A stretch of DNA of 9,510 nt from Alphaproteobacteria bacterium TMED109. GTDB taxonomy: Bacteria; Pseudomonadota; Alphaproteobacteria; TMED109. Position 1 is the first letter of the stretch. Every line of letters starts with the position of its first letter. Both the position numbers and the translations under genes were made by a program. The stretch lies in assembly GCA_002171375.1 (NCBI GenBank), contig NHFK01000034.1, forward strand, positions 18,307-27,816, given 5' to 3'. The notes below the pieces were generated by a model that was given only the letters and a program-made list of their open reading frames with translations, was not told where the DNA came from and did not search any database. This document shows positions 1 to 6,447 of the stretch, piece after piece.

Positions 1-299
1 TTAGGGAACATCCTGCTATTTTAGATAAGGTTAATTTTTCTACTTTAATAAAGGATATAGCAGATGAGATCATTAACTTTGGCAGTGAATTTATTTTATC
101 TGAGAGATTAGATAATATATGTGGGAATATGGCTTGTCATTCAAGTATTAGATCTGGAAGGCTGTTATTAACTTCAGAAATGAATGCTTTACTTAGAGAA
201 ATGGAAGTTACTCCAAATTCTAGCCAATGTAATCACGGAAGGCCTACTTTTATAAAACTAAGTGTTAAAGATATAGAAAAATTATTTGGAAGAACTTAA
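1..299 (+). CDS. mutL: DNA mismatch repair protein MutL, C-terminal end (5' truncated)
   Basis: Only the last 98 residues are present; the first complete codon is at base 3 and the gene begins before the window. MutL couples mismatch recognition by MutS to strand incision and removal. The fragment lies in the C-terminal dimerisation domain. It carries ACHSSIRSG (fragment residues 44-52) and QCNHGRPT (75-82), which correspond to the ACKAAVRAG-like and C(P/N)HGRP motifs of MutL proteins with a built-in metal-dependent nicking endonuclease. E. coli MutL, which relies on MutH, lacks these. The upstream DQHAAHERI-type motif that would complete the active site is outside the window. MNALLREME between the two motifs is also typical of the family. 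The TAA stop (297-299) overlaps the stop of convergent rsmD by four bases (TTAA). Identification is firm; endonuclease competence is inferred from the two visible motifs. Confidence 0.95.
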   Translation, partial: REHPAILDKVNFSTLIKDIADEIINFGSEFILSERLDNICGNMACHSSIRSGRLLLTSEMNALLREMEVTPNSSQCNHGRPTFIKLSVKDIEKLFGRT

Positions 300-853
300 T
301 ATTTTTTTAAGATAACTATTTCACTAATTCCTTGTTCTTTTTTCTCAATAACCTCAATATTTTTATCTAATTTTAGAGGCGAATTTTTATGTTTTTCATA
401 TACATAAAGTGTATGTTCTTTCATCAAGTTAGACTTTATCCATTTTTCTAGAATAGTAGAAAAGTTTTTAATATCGTATGGAGGGTCAAAGAAACAGAGG
501 TCATATTTATTTTTGCTATTTATAGGGTTCAAAGCATCACTTTTTATAATATTAGTATTTTTTTCTTCCTTTAAAATTTGAATATTTTTTGTAATAGTTT
601 CAATAGCCTCTGGCGAGTAGTCTATAAAGGTACAATATTTACATCCCCTAGATAGAGATTCGAGCCCTAACGCGCCACTGCCAGCAAAAATATCAATAAC
701 TTCCATATTAATAAAACTTTTAGGTAAGTGCTTTGAATGTAGTAAGATATTAAATATAGACTCTCTTAGCCTAGATGAAGTTGGTCTAGTATTAAAACCA
801 TGAGGAGTATGAATATATTTTCTTCTATGTTTACCTCCAGATATTCTAATCAC
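296..853 (-). CDS. rsmD: 16S rRNA (guanine(966)-N2)-methyltransferase RsmD
   Basis: This SAM-dependent enzyme makes m2G966 of 16S rRNA during assembly of the small subunit. The protein has 185 residues, slightly shorter than E. coli RsmD (about 198). It opens with the family's MIRISGGKHR-like start and has RPTSSRLRESIFN (residues 23-35). SAM-binding motif I is DIFAGSGALGLE (54-65), and the catalytic N-methyltransferase motif is DPPY (123-126). The start codon is GTG (853-851), chosen because it begins exactly where RsmD homologues begin. It overlaps the rluB stop as GTGA, so translation is probably coupled to rluB. AGGTGG (862-857) lies 3 bases upstream and AGGAG (870-866) 12 bases upstream of the start; neither spacing is ideal. 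It is the last gene of the minus-strand operon, and its TAA stop shares TTAA with the mutL stop. Confidence 0.95.
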   Translation of the reverse strand: MIRISGGKHRRKYIHTPHGFNTRPTSSRLRESIFNILLHSKHLPKSFINMEVIDIFAGSGALGLESLSRGCKYCTFIDYSPEAIETITKNIQILKEEKNTNIIKSDALNPINSKNKYDLCFFDPPYDIKNFSTILEKWIKSNLMKEHTLYVYEKHKNSPLKLDKNIEVIEKKEQGISEIVILKKY

Positions 854-1587
854 AATCCACCTATACTCCTTATAAATAAATTCAATTCTTTTTCTTCAAT
901 ATTGATTAGTTCACCTCTTTTTAGGTTTTTTAAGTGAAATGGGCCAAATTGAACTCTTATTAAATCATTAATGAATAGATCATAATATTCCATAATTTTT
1001 CTAATTTCTCTATTCTTTCCTTCGTAAAGTTTAACATTTAACCATGATATTTTTTCTTTATTTTCTATTATATCTATATAAATTGGCCCATATTTTATAT
1101 TGTTAATAGTTAAACCTTTGGATAATTGTTTTTTATTTAATTTTTTTACATTACCATGAATCTTAACTTTATAATTACGTTCAATTTTATTTAGTGGTAA
1201 TTCTAAATGTCTTTTTAATTTGCCATTATTGGTTAATAATAATAATCCTTCAGTATTATAATCTAATCTTCCAACATAATGAAACTGCTGCATATTTGCA
1301 GGAAGAAAATTATATATAGTTTTTCTTTTTTGTGGATCATTTTTACTGACTATGACTCCTTTAGGTTTATGAAAAACAAATAATTTTGTTTTAGTAGAGC
1401 TTTTAAGCATTATATTTTTAATAGTAATTTTGTCATTTTTGCTTACAAAAAATGCAGGTGTTAATATTTTACTTCCATTTACTTTTACTTCACCCATTAA
1501 AATTAATTTTTCAGCCTGTCTTCTAGAGCAGTAGCCTGTCGAGGCAATACTTTTAGCTATTCTCTCTAATTTTGTATCTTTTATCAT
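850..1587 (-). CDS. rluB: rRNA pseudouridine synthase, RsuA/RluB/RluE family (probably 23S RluB)
   Basis: The product converts a uridine in rRNA to pseudouridine; RluB acts at position 2605 of 23S rRNA (E. coli numbering). The 245-residue protein has an N-terminal S4 RNA-binding domain (about residues 5-50, with CSRRQAEKLI at 20-29 and VKVNG at 34-38). The catalytic domain contains GRLDYNTEGLLLLTNNG (106-122), in which Asp109 is the expected nucleophile. EGKNREIRKI (189-198) is the usual C-terminal family signature. The S4 domain and overall form fit the RluB-type proteins of alphaproteobacteria better than RluE, which lacks S4, but RsuA/RluB/RluF specificity cannot be read with certainty. 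The ATG start lies 6 bases after the upstream gene's stop with no clear Shine-Dalgarno sequence. The TGA stop overlaps the rsmD GTG start. Both neighbours in translation order modify or follow rRNA maturation. Confidence 0.9.
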   Translation of the reverse strand: MIKDTKLERIAKSIASTGYCSRRQAEKLILMGEVKVNGSKILTPAFFVSKNDKITIKNIMLKSSTKTKLFVFHKPKGVIVSKNDPQKRKTIYNFLPANMQQFHYVGRLDYNTEGLLLLTNNGKLKRHLELPLNKIERNYKVKIHGNVKKLNKKQLSKGLTINNIKYGPIYIDIIENKEKISWLNVKLYEGKNREIRKIMEYYDLFINDLIRVQFGPFHLKNLKRGELINIEEKELNLFIRSIGGL

Positions 1588-1593
1588 AATAAT

Positions 1594-2301
1594 TTAACAA
1601 GATTTTATAAATGCTTTTAGTAATAATTTATCACTATTTTGAATGAAGAATTCGGGATGCCATTGAACACCAATACAGAAATTCATGCTAGGGTCTTCTA
1701 TTCCTTCTATTACCCCATCATGAGAAAAAGCATTAATTACTAATCCTTTACCTGGTTTTTTTACTGCTTGATGGTGAGCACTATTAACCATTATATTATT
1801 TTGAGATATTATACTATGAAGTTTAGTATTTTTTTTTATAGTTATGCTATGTCCTGCTTCATTTCTAGGATTGATTTGTTCATGTTCTAAAGAATTTTCA
1901 ATTTCATCAGGTATATGTTGTATTAATGTTCCTTTATAAAGAACATTTATTAGTTGTTCTCCACCACAAATACCTAATAGAGGCTTATTATTTTCAAGCA
2001 TAATTTCTGAGGCAAGCATTTCAAATTTTGTTCTTTGCTCTTTTAATTTAACTGTTTTATGAATAGTATTTTCTCCAAATATATTAGGATTAATGTCAAA
2101 ATTGCCTCCAGTAATTAATAATCCATCTACCTTTTTTAGAAGTAAATTAATATCATTAGTGTTATGAGGGATGCCTATTGCTATTCCACCACATTCTTCA
2201 ATAGCAGTGAAATAATTTTCCCTTATAGCGTACCAAGGAAATTTAGAATATTCCTTACTAGTTTCATAATCTAATGTTAAAGCAATTATAGGTTTTGACA
2301 T
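1594..2301 (-). CDS. Gamma-glutamyl-gamma-aminobutyrate hydrolase family (peptidase C26) protein
   Basis: This is a class I glutamine amidotransferase-like hydrolase of the family that includes PuuD, which cleaves gamma-glutamyl-GABA in putrescine breakdown. From the ATG at 2301 it has 235 residues, close to PuuD's 254. Visible elements are LLITGG (residues 62-67) and the nucleophile elbow GICGGEQLINV (110-120) with Cys112. The catalytic His-Glu pair lies in GVQWHPEF (211-218), with His215 and Glu217. PRNEAGH (145-151) and NSAHHQAV (173-180) are typical of the alphaproteobacterial branch. An in-frame TTG at 2310 would add three residues (MGI) but has no Shine-Dalgarno sequence; the ATG has only a weak GGGT upstream. 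It heads the operon with rluB and rsmD. No polyamine genes are nearby, so the PuuD substrate is not supported by context. The family is firm and the substrate unknown. Confidence 0.88.
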   Translation of the reverse strand: MSKPIIALTLDYETSKEYSKFPWYAIRENYFTAIEECGGIAIGIPHNTNDINLLLKKVDGLLITGGNFDINPNIFGENTIHKTVKLKEQRTKFEMLASEIMLENNKPLLGICGGEQLINVLYKGTLIQHIPDEIENSLEHEQINPRNEAGHSITIKKNTKLHSIISQNNIMVNSAHHQAVKKPGKGLVINAFSHDGVIEGIEDPSMNFCIGVQWHPEFFIQNSDKLLLKAFIKSC

Positions 2302-2317
2302 AATACCCAATATTTTT

Positions 2318-2323
2318 ATTATA
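2318..2323 (-). promoter_or_regulatory. Candidate -10 box for the C26 hydrolase-rluB-rsmD operon
   Basis: The minus strand reads a perfect TATAAT here, 16 bases upstream of the ATG at 2301, inside the 53-base divergent gap to tadA. No convincing -35 box sits 16-18 bases upstream, and the region is so AT-rich that a chance match is likely. If it is used, the leader would be about ten bases or shorter, which fits the absence of a Shine-Dalgarno sequence. I could not pick a specific promoter for tadA on the other strand. Confidence 0.25.
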
Positions 2324-2354
2324 TATTACTAGATATATGCTATTTTATGTAATC

Positions 2355-2834
2355 ATGGAAAATAATAATTATAAAAAATTTATGTTATTAGCCATTGAAG
2401 AGGCAAAATTAGCATCAAAAAATGGAGAGGTTCCTGTTGGCGCAGTGACCGTTTATAATAGTAATGTAATTGCTAAATCAGGTAACCTAATGGTTAAGTA
2501 TTCGGATCCACTGATGCATGCTGAAATGATAGTTTTAAAAAGGTCTTCAGAAATTTTAGCTAATATGGGATTATCGATAAGACATGAAAAGTTGGATATA
2601 TATGTAACTTTGGAGCCTTGCGCTATGTGTGCCCAAGCAATTTCTTTATGTCGAATTGCAAATTTATACTATGGGGCTGATGACCCTAAAAGTGGAGGTG
2701 TTAAATATGGCAGTAAAGTATTTGAACATAGTACATGTCATCATAAACCGAATGTATTTAGTGGAATTGAAAAAGAAAAGTCTAAAGAATTACTCCAAAA
2801 ATTTTTTAAAAAACTAAGAAATTCAAATATATAG
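2355..2834 (+). CDS. tadA: tRNA-specific adenosine deaminase TadA
   Basis: The enzyme deaminates adenosine 34 to inosine in the anticodon of tRNA-Arg(ACG), which allows CGU, CGC and CGA to be read; it is essential in most bacteria. From ATG 2355 the protein has 159 residues. It shows the zinc cytidine/deoxycytidylate deaminase signature: His55 and Glu57 in HAE, and Cys89 and Cys92 in EPCAMC. VPVGAV (26-31), YVTLEP (83-88), YYGADDPK (105-112) and the late CHHKPNVFSG (128-137) closely resemble Agrobacterium-type TadA. An in-frame ATG at 2337 would add MLFYVI. I prefer 2355 because MENNNYKKFMLLA lines up with the N-terminus of related TadA proteins; neither start has a Shine-Dalgarno sequence. 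The TAG stop is one base from the stop of convergent purD. Confidence 0.93.
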   Translation: MENNNYKKFMLLAIEEAKLASKNGEVPVGAVTVYNSNVIAKSGNLMVKYSDPLMHAEMIVLKRSSEILANMGLSIRHEKLDIYVTLEPCAMCAQAISLCRIANLYYGADDPKSGGVKYGSKVFEHSTCHHKPNVFSGIEKEKSKELLQKFFKKLRNSNI

Positions 2835-2835
2835 A

Positions 2836-4095
2836 TTAGTTTTCGCCTATATCTTTTCTATAAAATCCTTCATCCCATTTAATATTTTTTATAGCACTAT
2901 ATGCTAAAATTCTTGCTTTATTCATGGATTCCGCATTAGCTGTAACTGATAAAACTCTACCTCCATTGGAAACTAGATTTTGATCAGAGTCTATTTTAGT
3001 CCCAGCATGAAATACTTTTATTCCTTTGATATTATTTGCCTCTGAAATACCTTTTATTATTGACCCATTTTTGTATTTTCCTGGATAACCTTCTGTTGCC
3101 ATAACGACAGTTAATGAAACTTCATCGTAAAATCTAATATGGAAGTTATTAAGTGTGTGATCAACAGCTGCAAGAATAGCTTCAAATAAATTAGATTTAA
3201 TTCTACTTAGAATTACCTGACATTCTGGATCTCCAAACCTTACATTATATTCTATTAGCTTTGGCCCTTCATTTGTGAGCATTAAACCTGCATATAGTAT
3301 TCCTTGGAAAGGAGTTCCTCTTTCATGCATTACTGCTAATGTAGGCTTTATAATATTATTTAAAATATGCTCATTATCTTTTTCAGAAAGGTTAGGTGTA
3401 GGAGAGAATGCTCCCATGCCTCCTGTATTAGGTCCAGTATCACCATCTCCTACTCTTTTATGATCTTGTGCATTAGTTAGAGGTATTGCATTCTTTCCAT
3501 CACATAAGGCAAAATAACTTGCTTCTATTCCTTCAAGATATTCTTCAATTAAAACTGTTTTTCCTGCTTCACCAAAAATTCCTTTAAATAAGTTTTCAAT
3601 TGCTAATATTGCCTCATCTTTATTTTTTGCAATTATTACACCTTTGCCTGCTGCTAATCCATCAGCTTTAATAACTATAGGAGTATTAATATTTTTTATA
3701 TAATTTATTGCATGATCTTGATTGGTAAAAGATTCGTAATTTGCAGTTGGAATATTTGCTGCTTTACATATTTCTTTAGTAAATTTTTTAGATCCTTCAA
3801 GTTTTGATGCCTCTTTTGAAGGACCAAAAGCCTTTATATTAACTTTATTTAAATCATTAATTATCCCATTAACTAATGGAATTTCTGGGCCTGGAATAAC
3901 TAAATCAATTTCTTCTTTTAAGGCTAGAGAGATAATATCTTCATTATTATTAATATTTAAATCTATACATTCAGCTTCTTCTTTTATTCCTGGGTTTCCA
4001 GGAGCACAGATTAATTTTGTTATTAGTGGAGAGTTAGCTAATGACCAACACATTGCGTGTTCTCTTGCACCACTTCCTAATACTAATACCTTCAT
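2836..4095 (-). CDS. purD: Phosphoribosylamine--glycine ligase (GAR synthetase)
   Basis: PurD catalyses the second step of de novo purine synthesis: ATP-dependent joining of glycine to 5-phosphoribosylamine to give GAR, in the cytoplasm. The 419-residue protein is the full family length (E. coli 429). In order it shows the N-terminal GSGAREHA (residues 7-14) and APGNPG (31-36), then the ATP-grasp segments KADGLAAGKGV (143-153) and DHKRVGDGDTGPNTGGMGA (211-229). EYNVRFGDPECQ (282-293) carries the metal and nucleotide ligands. The small C-terminal domain follows. The ATG at 4095 is preceded by AGGA (4106-4103) with a 7-base spacer, which makes the start secure. It is a single-gene unit here, divergent from xseA and convergent with tadA. 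Its presence indicates de novo purine synthesis, which argues against a purine-scavenging obligate parasite. Confidence 0.97.
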   Translation of the reverse strand: MKVLVLGSGAREHAMCWSLANSPLITKLICAPGNPGIKEEAECIDLNINNNEDIISLALKEEIDLVIPGPEIPLVNGIINDLNKVNIKAFGPSKEASKLEGSKKFTKEICKAANIPTANYESFTNQDHAINYIKNINTPIVIKADGLAAGKGVIIAKNKDEAILAIENLFKGIFGEAGKTVLIEEYLEGIEASYFALCDGKNAIPLTNAQDHKRVGDGDTGPNTGGMGAFSPTPNLSEKDNEHILNNIIKPTLAVMHERGTPFQGILYAGLMLTNEGPKLIEYNVRFGDPECQVILSRIKSNLFEAILAAVDHTLNNFHIRFYDEVSLTVVMATEGYPGKYKNGSIIKGISEANNIKGIKVFHAGTKIDSDQNLVSNGGRVLSVTANAESMNKARILAYSAIKNIKWDEGFYRKDIGEN

Positions 4096-4191
4096 TTATT
4101 ATTCCTATTTAATATTCATGATGTTAAAGTTTATAGCAATATATAACATTCTATTTTATTATTATTAAGTCTTTAATTGAGAAAGTAGTAT
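4096..4191. promoter_or_regulatory. Divergent purD/xseA intergenic region
   Basis: These 96 bases are the longest non-coding stretch in the window and must hold the start signals of both purD (leftward) and xseA (rightward). The sequence is almost entirely A and T. On the minus strand, TATAAA at 4135-4130 is a possible purD -10 box and AGGA at 4106-4103 is its ribosome binding site. For xseA only a weak GAAAG-type sequence precedes the ATG at 4192. I could not identify a convincing -35 element, an operator palindrome (including a PurR-like one) or a riboswitch. Confidence 0.45.
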
Positions 4192-5616
4192 ATGAATTAT
4201 AATAATACATATGAAAGCAATATCAAAGAATATACTGTTACAGAACTTAGTAATGCACTAAAGAAAACTTTAGAGGTTAATTTTGATATAATCCACCTTA
4301 GAGGAGAGGTTTCTGGCTTAACAACTGCTACTTCTGGCCATGTATACCTTTCATTAAAAGATAAAAATAATTCTTTAATAGATGGTATTATATGGAAAGG
4401 ACAGGCAAGTAGAATTAACTTTAAATTAGAAGATGGTATGGAAGTTTTGGTAATTGGAAGACTTTCAACGTATGCACCTCGGTCAAAATATAATATTATT
4501 ATTAATTCTATTGAAATTGCAGGCGAAGGAGCATTATTAAAATTAATTGAAGAAAGAAGAAGAAAGCTTGCTGAAGAGGGATTATTTAAAGAAGAGTTTA
4601 AAAAAACCTTACCCTTTATTCCGGAAGTGATTGGAATTATTACAACTGATTCTGGTGCAGCTTTTGATGATATAGTTGTTAGAGTAAAACAGAGGTATCC
4701 TGTAAAAATTCTTTTTTATCCAGTAGCTGTTCAAGGACCTGGAGCAGCTGGTCAAATTTCAAAAGCTATTAACCAGATCAATAATCTATCTAAATTAAAA
4801 AAAAATATTCAAGCACCTGATATATTAATAGTAGGTAGAGGAGGCGGAAGTTTAGAAGATTTGATGGCTTTTAATGAAGAAGAAGTAGTGAGAGCTATAT
4901 TTGAGTCTAAAATACCTATAATATCTGCAGTTGGCCATGAAATAGATAATTCACTATCTGATTATGTTGCGGATGTTAGAGCTCCTACCCCTACAGCAGC
5001 TGCAGAGATAGCTTTACCAGATATAAGTGTGGTTAAAAAAAATATAGATGTTTTTTCTAATACAATTTTCTCTTCTATTCAGAATAGAATTAATTTTAAT
5101 AAAGAAAAATATAAAAAATATATTTTACCAAATTTTTTTAAAATTATTGAAAATAAAATACAAAGTTTAGATATAAAAAATAGTGAGTTAATTTATAAAA
5201 AAAACTCTTTTTTTGAGAGCACTAAAAATAAAATTTCTCAAAATAAAATAGAATTTCATTCTCCATTAAATTATTGCAAAAACCAAATGCTAAATTTATC
5301 TTCAAAGGCCAAGCTATTAGGTTCCGTTTATAAAAATTTAATAGATAAAAAGTATTATCTATTTGCTAATAAACCTGAAAGTATAAACGAGAAATATAAT
5401 AAAATTATTACTTCTATGCGTCTGAAATATATTAAGTCTTCTTCAGCTTTAGAAGCTTATAATTATACAAATATTCTTGAAAAAGGTTTTGCTTTAATAA
5501 AAAATGAAGATAACCAATCTATAATAAGATCAAAAAGTGTAACTAAAGATACAAAAGCTAATATACATTTTTATGATGGAACAATAAAAGCATTATTAAA
5601 AAAAAAAGGTAAATAA
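4192..5616 (+). CDS. xseA: Exodeoxyribonuclease VII large subunit
   Basis: XseA is the catalytic subunit of exonuclease VII, which degrades single-stranded DNA from both ends together with several copies of XseB (not in this window). The protein has 474 residues, within the family range. The N-terminal OB-fold domain (about 14-110) has the diagnostic SGHVYLSLKD (48-57). The catalytic domain contains GIITTDSGAAFDDI (148-161), GRGGGSLEDLMAFNEEEVVRAI (215-236), SAVGHEID (245-252) and DVRAPTPTAAAE (261-272). The stretch from about residue 280 to 450 is Lys-, Asn- and Ile-rich and predicted helical; it corresponds to the long XseB-binding coiled coil and is usually poorly conserved. EKGFALI follows near the end. 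The ATG start is plausible but its Shine-Dalgarno sequence is weak. An A10 run lies at 5598-5607, just before the TAA, and the M23 gene starts 4 bases after the stop. Confidence 0.97.
   Translation: MNYNNTYESNIKEYTVTELSNALKKTLEVNFDIIHLRGEVSGLTTATSGHVYLSLKDKNNSLIDGIIWKGQASRINFKLEDGMEVLVIGRLSTYAPRSKYNIIINSIEIAGEGALLKLIEERRRKLAEEGLFKEEFKKTLPFIPEVIGIITTDSGAAFDDIVVRVKQRYPVKILFYPVAVQGPGAAGQISKAINQINNLSKLKKNIQAPDILIVGRGGGSLEDLMAFNEEEVVRAIFESKIPIISAVGHEIDNSLSDYVADVRAPTPTAAAEIALPDISVVKKNIDVFSNTIFSSIQNRINFNKEKYKKYILPNFFKIIENKIQSLDIKNSELIYKKNSFFESTKNKISQNKIEFHSPLNYCKNQMLNLSSKAKLLGSVYKNLIDKKYYLFANKPESINEKYNKIITSMRLKYIKSSSALEAYNYTNILEKGFALIKNEDNQSIIRSKSVTKDTKANIHFYDGTIKALLKKKGK
5598..5607 (+). other. A10 homopolymer run at the 3' end of xseA
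   Basis: Ten consecutive A residues lie directly before GGT AAA TAA, the last codons of xseA. Loss of one A, or gain of two, would shift reading into GTA AAT AAT ATA TTG, which runs without a stop into the M23 peptidase frame. The run also forms the 5' side of the AAGGT ribosome binding site (5606-5610) of that downstream gene. Confidence 0.6.
5606..5610 (+). promoter_or_regulatory. Ribosome binding site for the M23 peptidase gene
   Basis: AAGGT inside the last codons of xseA lies 10 bases upstream of a TTG start at 5621. It supports this start over the in-frame GTG at 5636, which would remove the charged end of the signal peptide. The location implies that ribosomes finishing xseA could reinitiate here. 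Confidence 0.45.
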
Positions 5617-5620
5617 TATA

Positions 5621-6442
5621 TTGATAAAATTTTTTGTGGTCTTTTTATGTTTATTTTTTTTATCTAATAATTTAATAGCTAATGCTAAAACTACTATAAA
5701 AGGAGATATAATAGCTGGAGGTATAATTTTGGTTAATACCTTTCCTGGAGCTAGTGCTCGTTTAGACGGAAATGATATATTAGTTTCTGATCAGGGAATT
5801 TTTATAATAGGATTCCAAAGAGATCCAAACCCTATACAAGTTTTAGAGATAATTCATGAAAATAAATTAAAAGATAAGATTATATTAAATGTAACTAAAA
5901 GGACATATAATATTCAAAGAATAAATGGTATTGAAAAAGAAAAAGTTGATCCGCCAAAATCATTTTTAGATAGAATATATTTAGAACGTAAAAGTGTAAA
6001 AGAATCTAGAAATAAAGCTATATTAATTGAAAAACTTTTTTACAATAATGGCTTTAACGTTCCTGCTATTGGACCAATTTCGGGTGTCTATGGCAGTCAA
6101 AGGATACTTAATGGTAAAGCAAAGAGTCCACATTATGGAATAGATATAGCTCTTCCTGAAGGTGATAGAGTTTTTGCCCCGATGGATGGAATAGTATTAT
6201 TTACTCATAATGATTTATATTTTAGTGGTGGAACTATTATAATTGGTCATGGTCAAGGGTTAACTACTTCTTATCTTCATCTTAGTGACATTTCAGTTAA
6301 AAATAATGATCTTGTTAAGAGAGGTGATTTAATTGGTAATGTTGGTTCTACTGGAAGAGCGACGGGTCCTCATTTACATTGGGGAGCAGAATTAAATGGA
6401 AAAAGACTCGATCCACAATATTTAAAAGTATTTCAAAAATAA
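5621..6442 (+). CDS. Exported M23 family (LytM-type) metallopeptidase
   Basis: This is a predicted periplasmic zinc endopeptidase that cuts peptidoglycan cross-links or regulates other cell wall hydrolases. The 273-residue protein starts with a signal peptide: Lys3, a hydrophobic core to about residue 19, and a likely signal peptidase I cut after ANA (20-22). Residues 23 to about 110 form a beta-rich region (GGIILVNTFPGASARLDG, 33-50) seen ahead of the catalytic domain in alphaproteobacterial relatives; its role is not known to me. The LytM domain begins near SGVYGSQRILNG (154-165). All zinc ligands are visible: His171 and Asp175 of HxxxD and His253 of HLH; His220 and His251 are the expected catalytic histidines. 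It therefore looks like an active enzyme rather than an EnvC/NlpD-like degenerate activator. The start is TTG, 4 bases after the xseA stop, so the two are probably co-transcribed. Confidence 0.9.
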   Translation: MIKFFVVFLCLFFLSNNLIANAKTTIKGDIIAGGIILVNTFPGASARLDGNDILVSDQGIFIIGFQRDPNPIQVLEIIHENKLKDKIILNVTKRTYNIQRINGIEKEKVDPPKSFLDRIYLERKSVKESRNKAILIEKLFYNNGFNVPAIGPISGVYGSQRILNGKAKSPHYGIDIALPEGDRVFAPMDGIVLFTHNDLYFSGGTIIIGHGQGLTTSYLHLSDISVKNNDLVKRGDLIGNVGSTGRATGPHLHWGAELNGKRLDPQYLKVFQK

Positions 6443-6447
6443 TAATA

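Noticed and set aside
1829..1837. Other 9-base A/T homopolymers (also 4797-4805 and 9468-9476)
   Set aside because: They sit inside well-conserved genes with intact frames, and slipping there would only truncate the protein; they are expected at this G+C content.
2798..2815. A/T-only inverted repeat near the tadA end (possible terminator)
   Set aside because: It is made of A and T runs without any G-C pairs, lies inside tadA coding sequence, and such repeats are common by chance at this base composition.
2629..2817. 62-codon plus-strand open frame inside tadA
   Set aside because: It lies wholly within tadA in another frame, where TadA has its diagnostic EPCAMC and CHHKP motifs; the translation has no recognisable family and no ribosome binding site.
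3275..3463. Plus-strand open frame opposite purD
   Set aside because: It is antisense to the most conserved ATP-grasp motifs of PurD, which explains the open frame; it has no start signals of its own.
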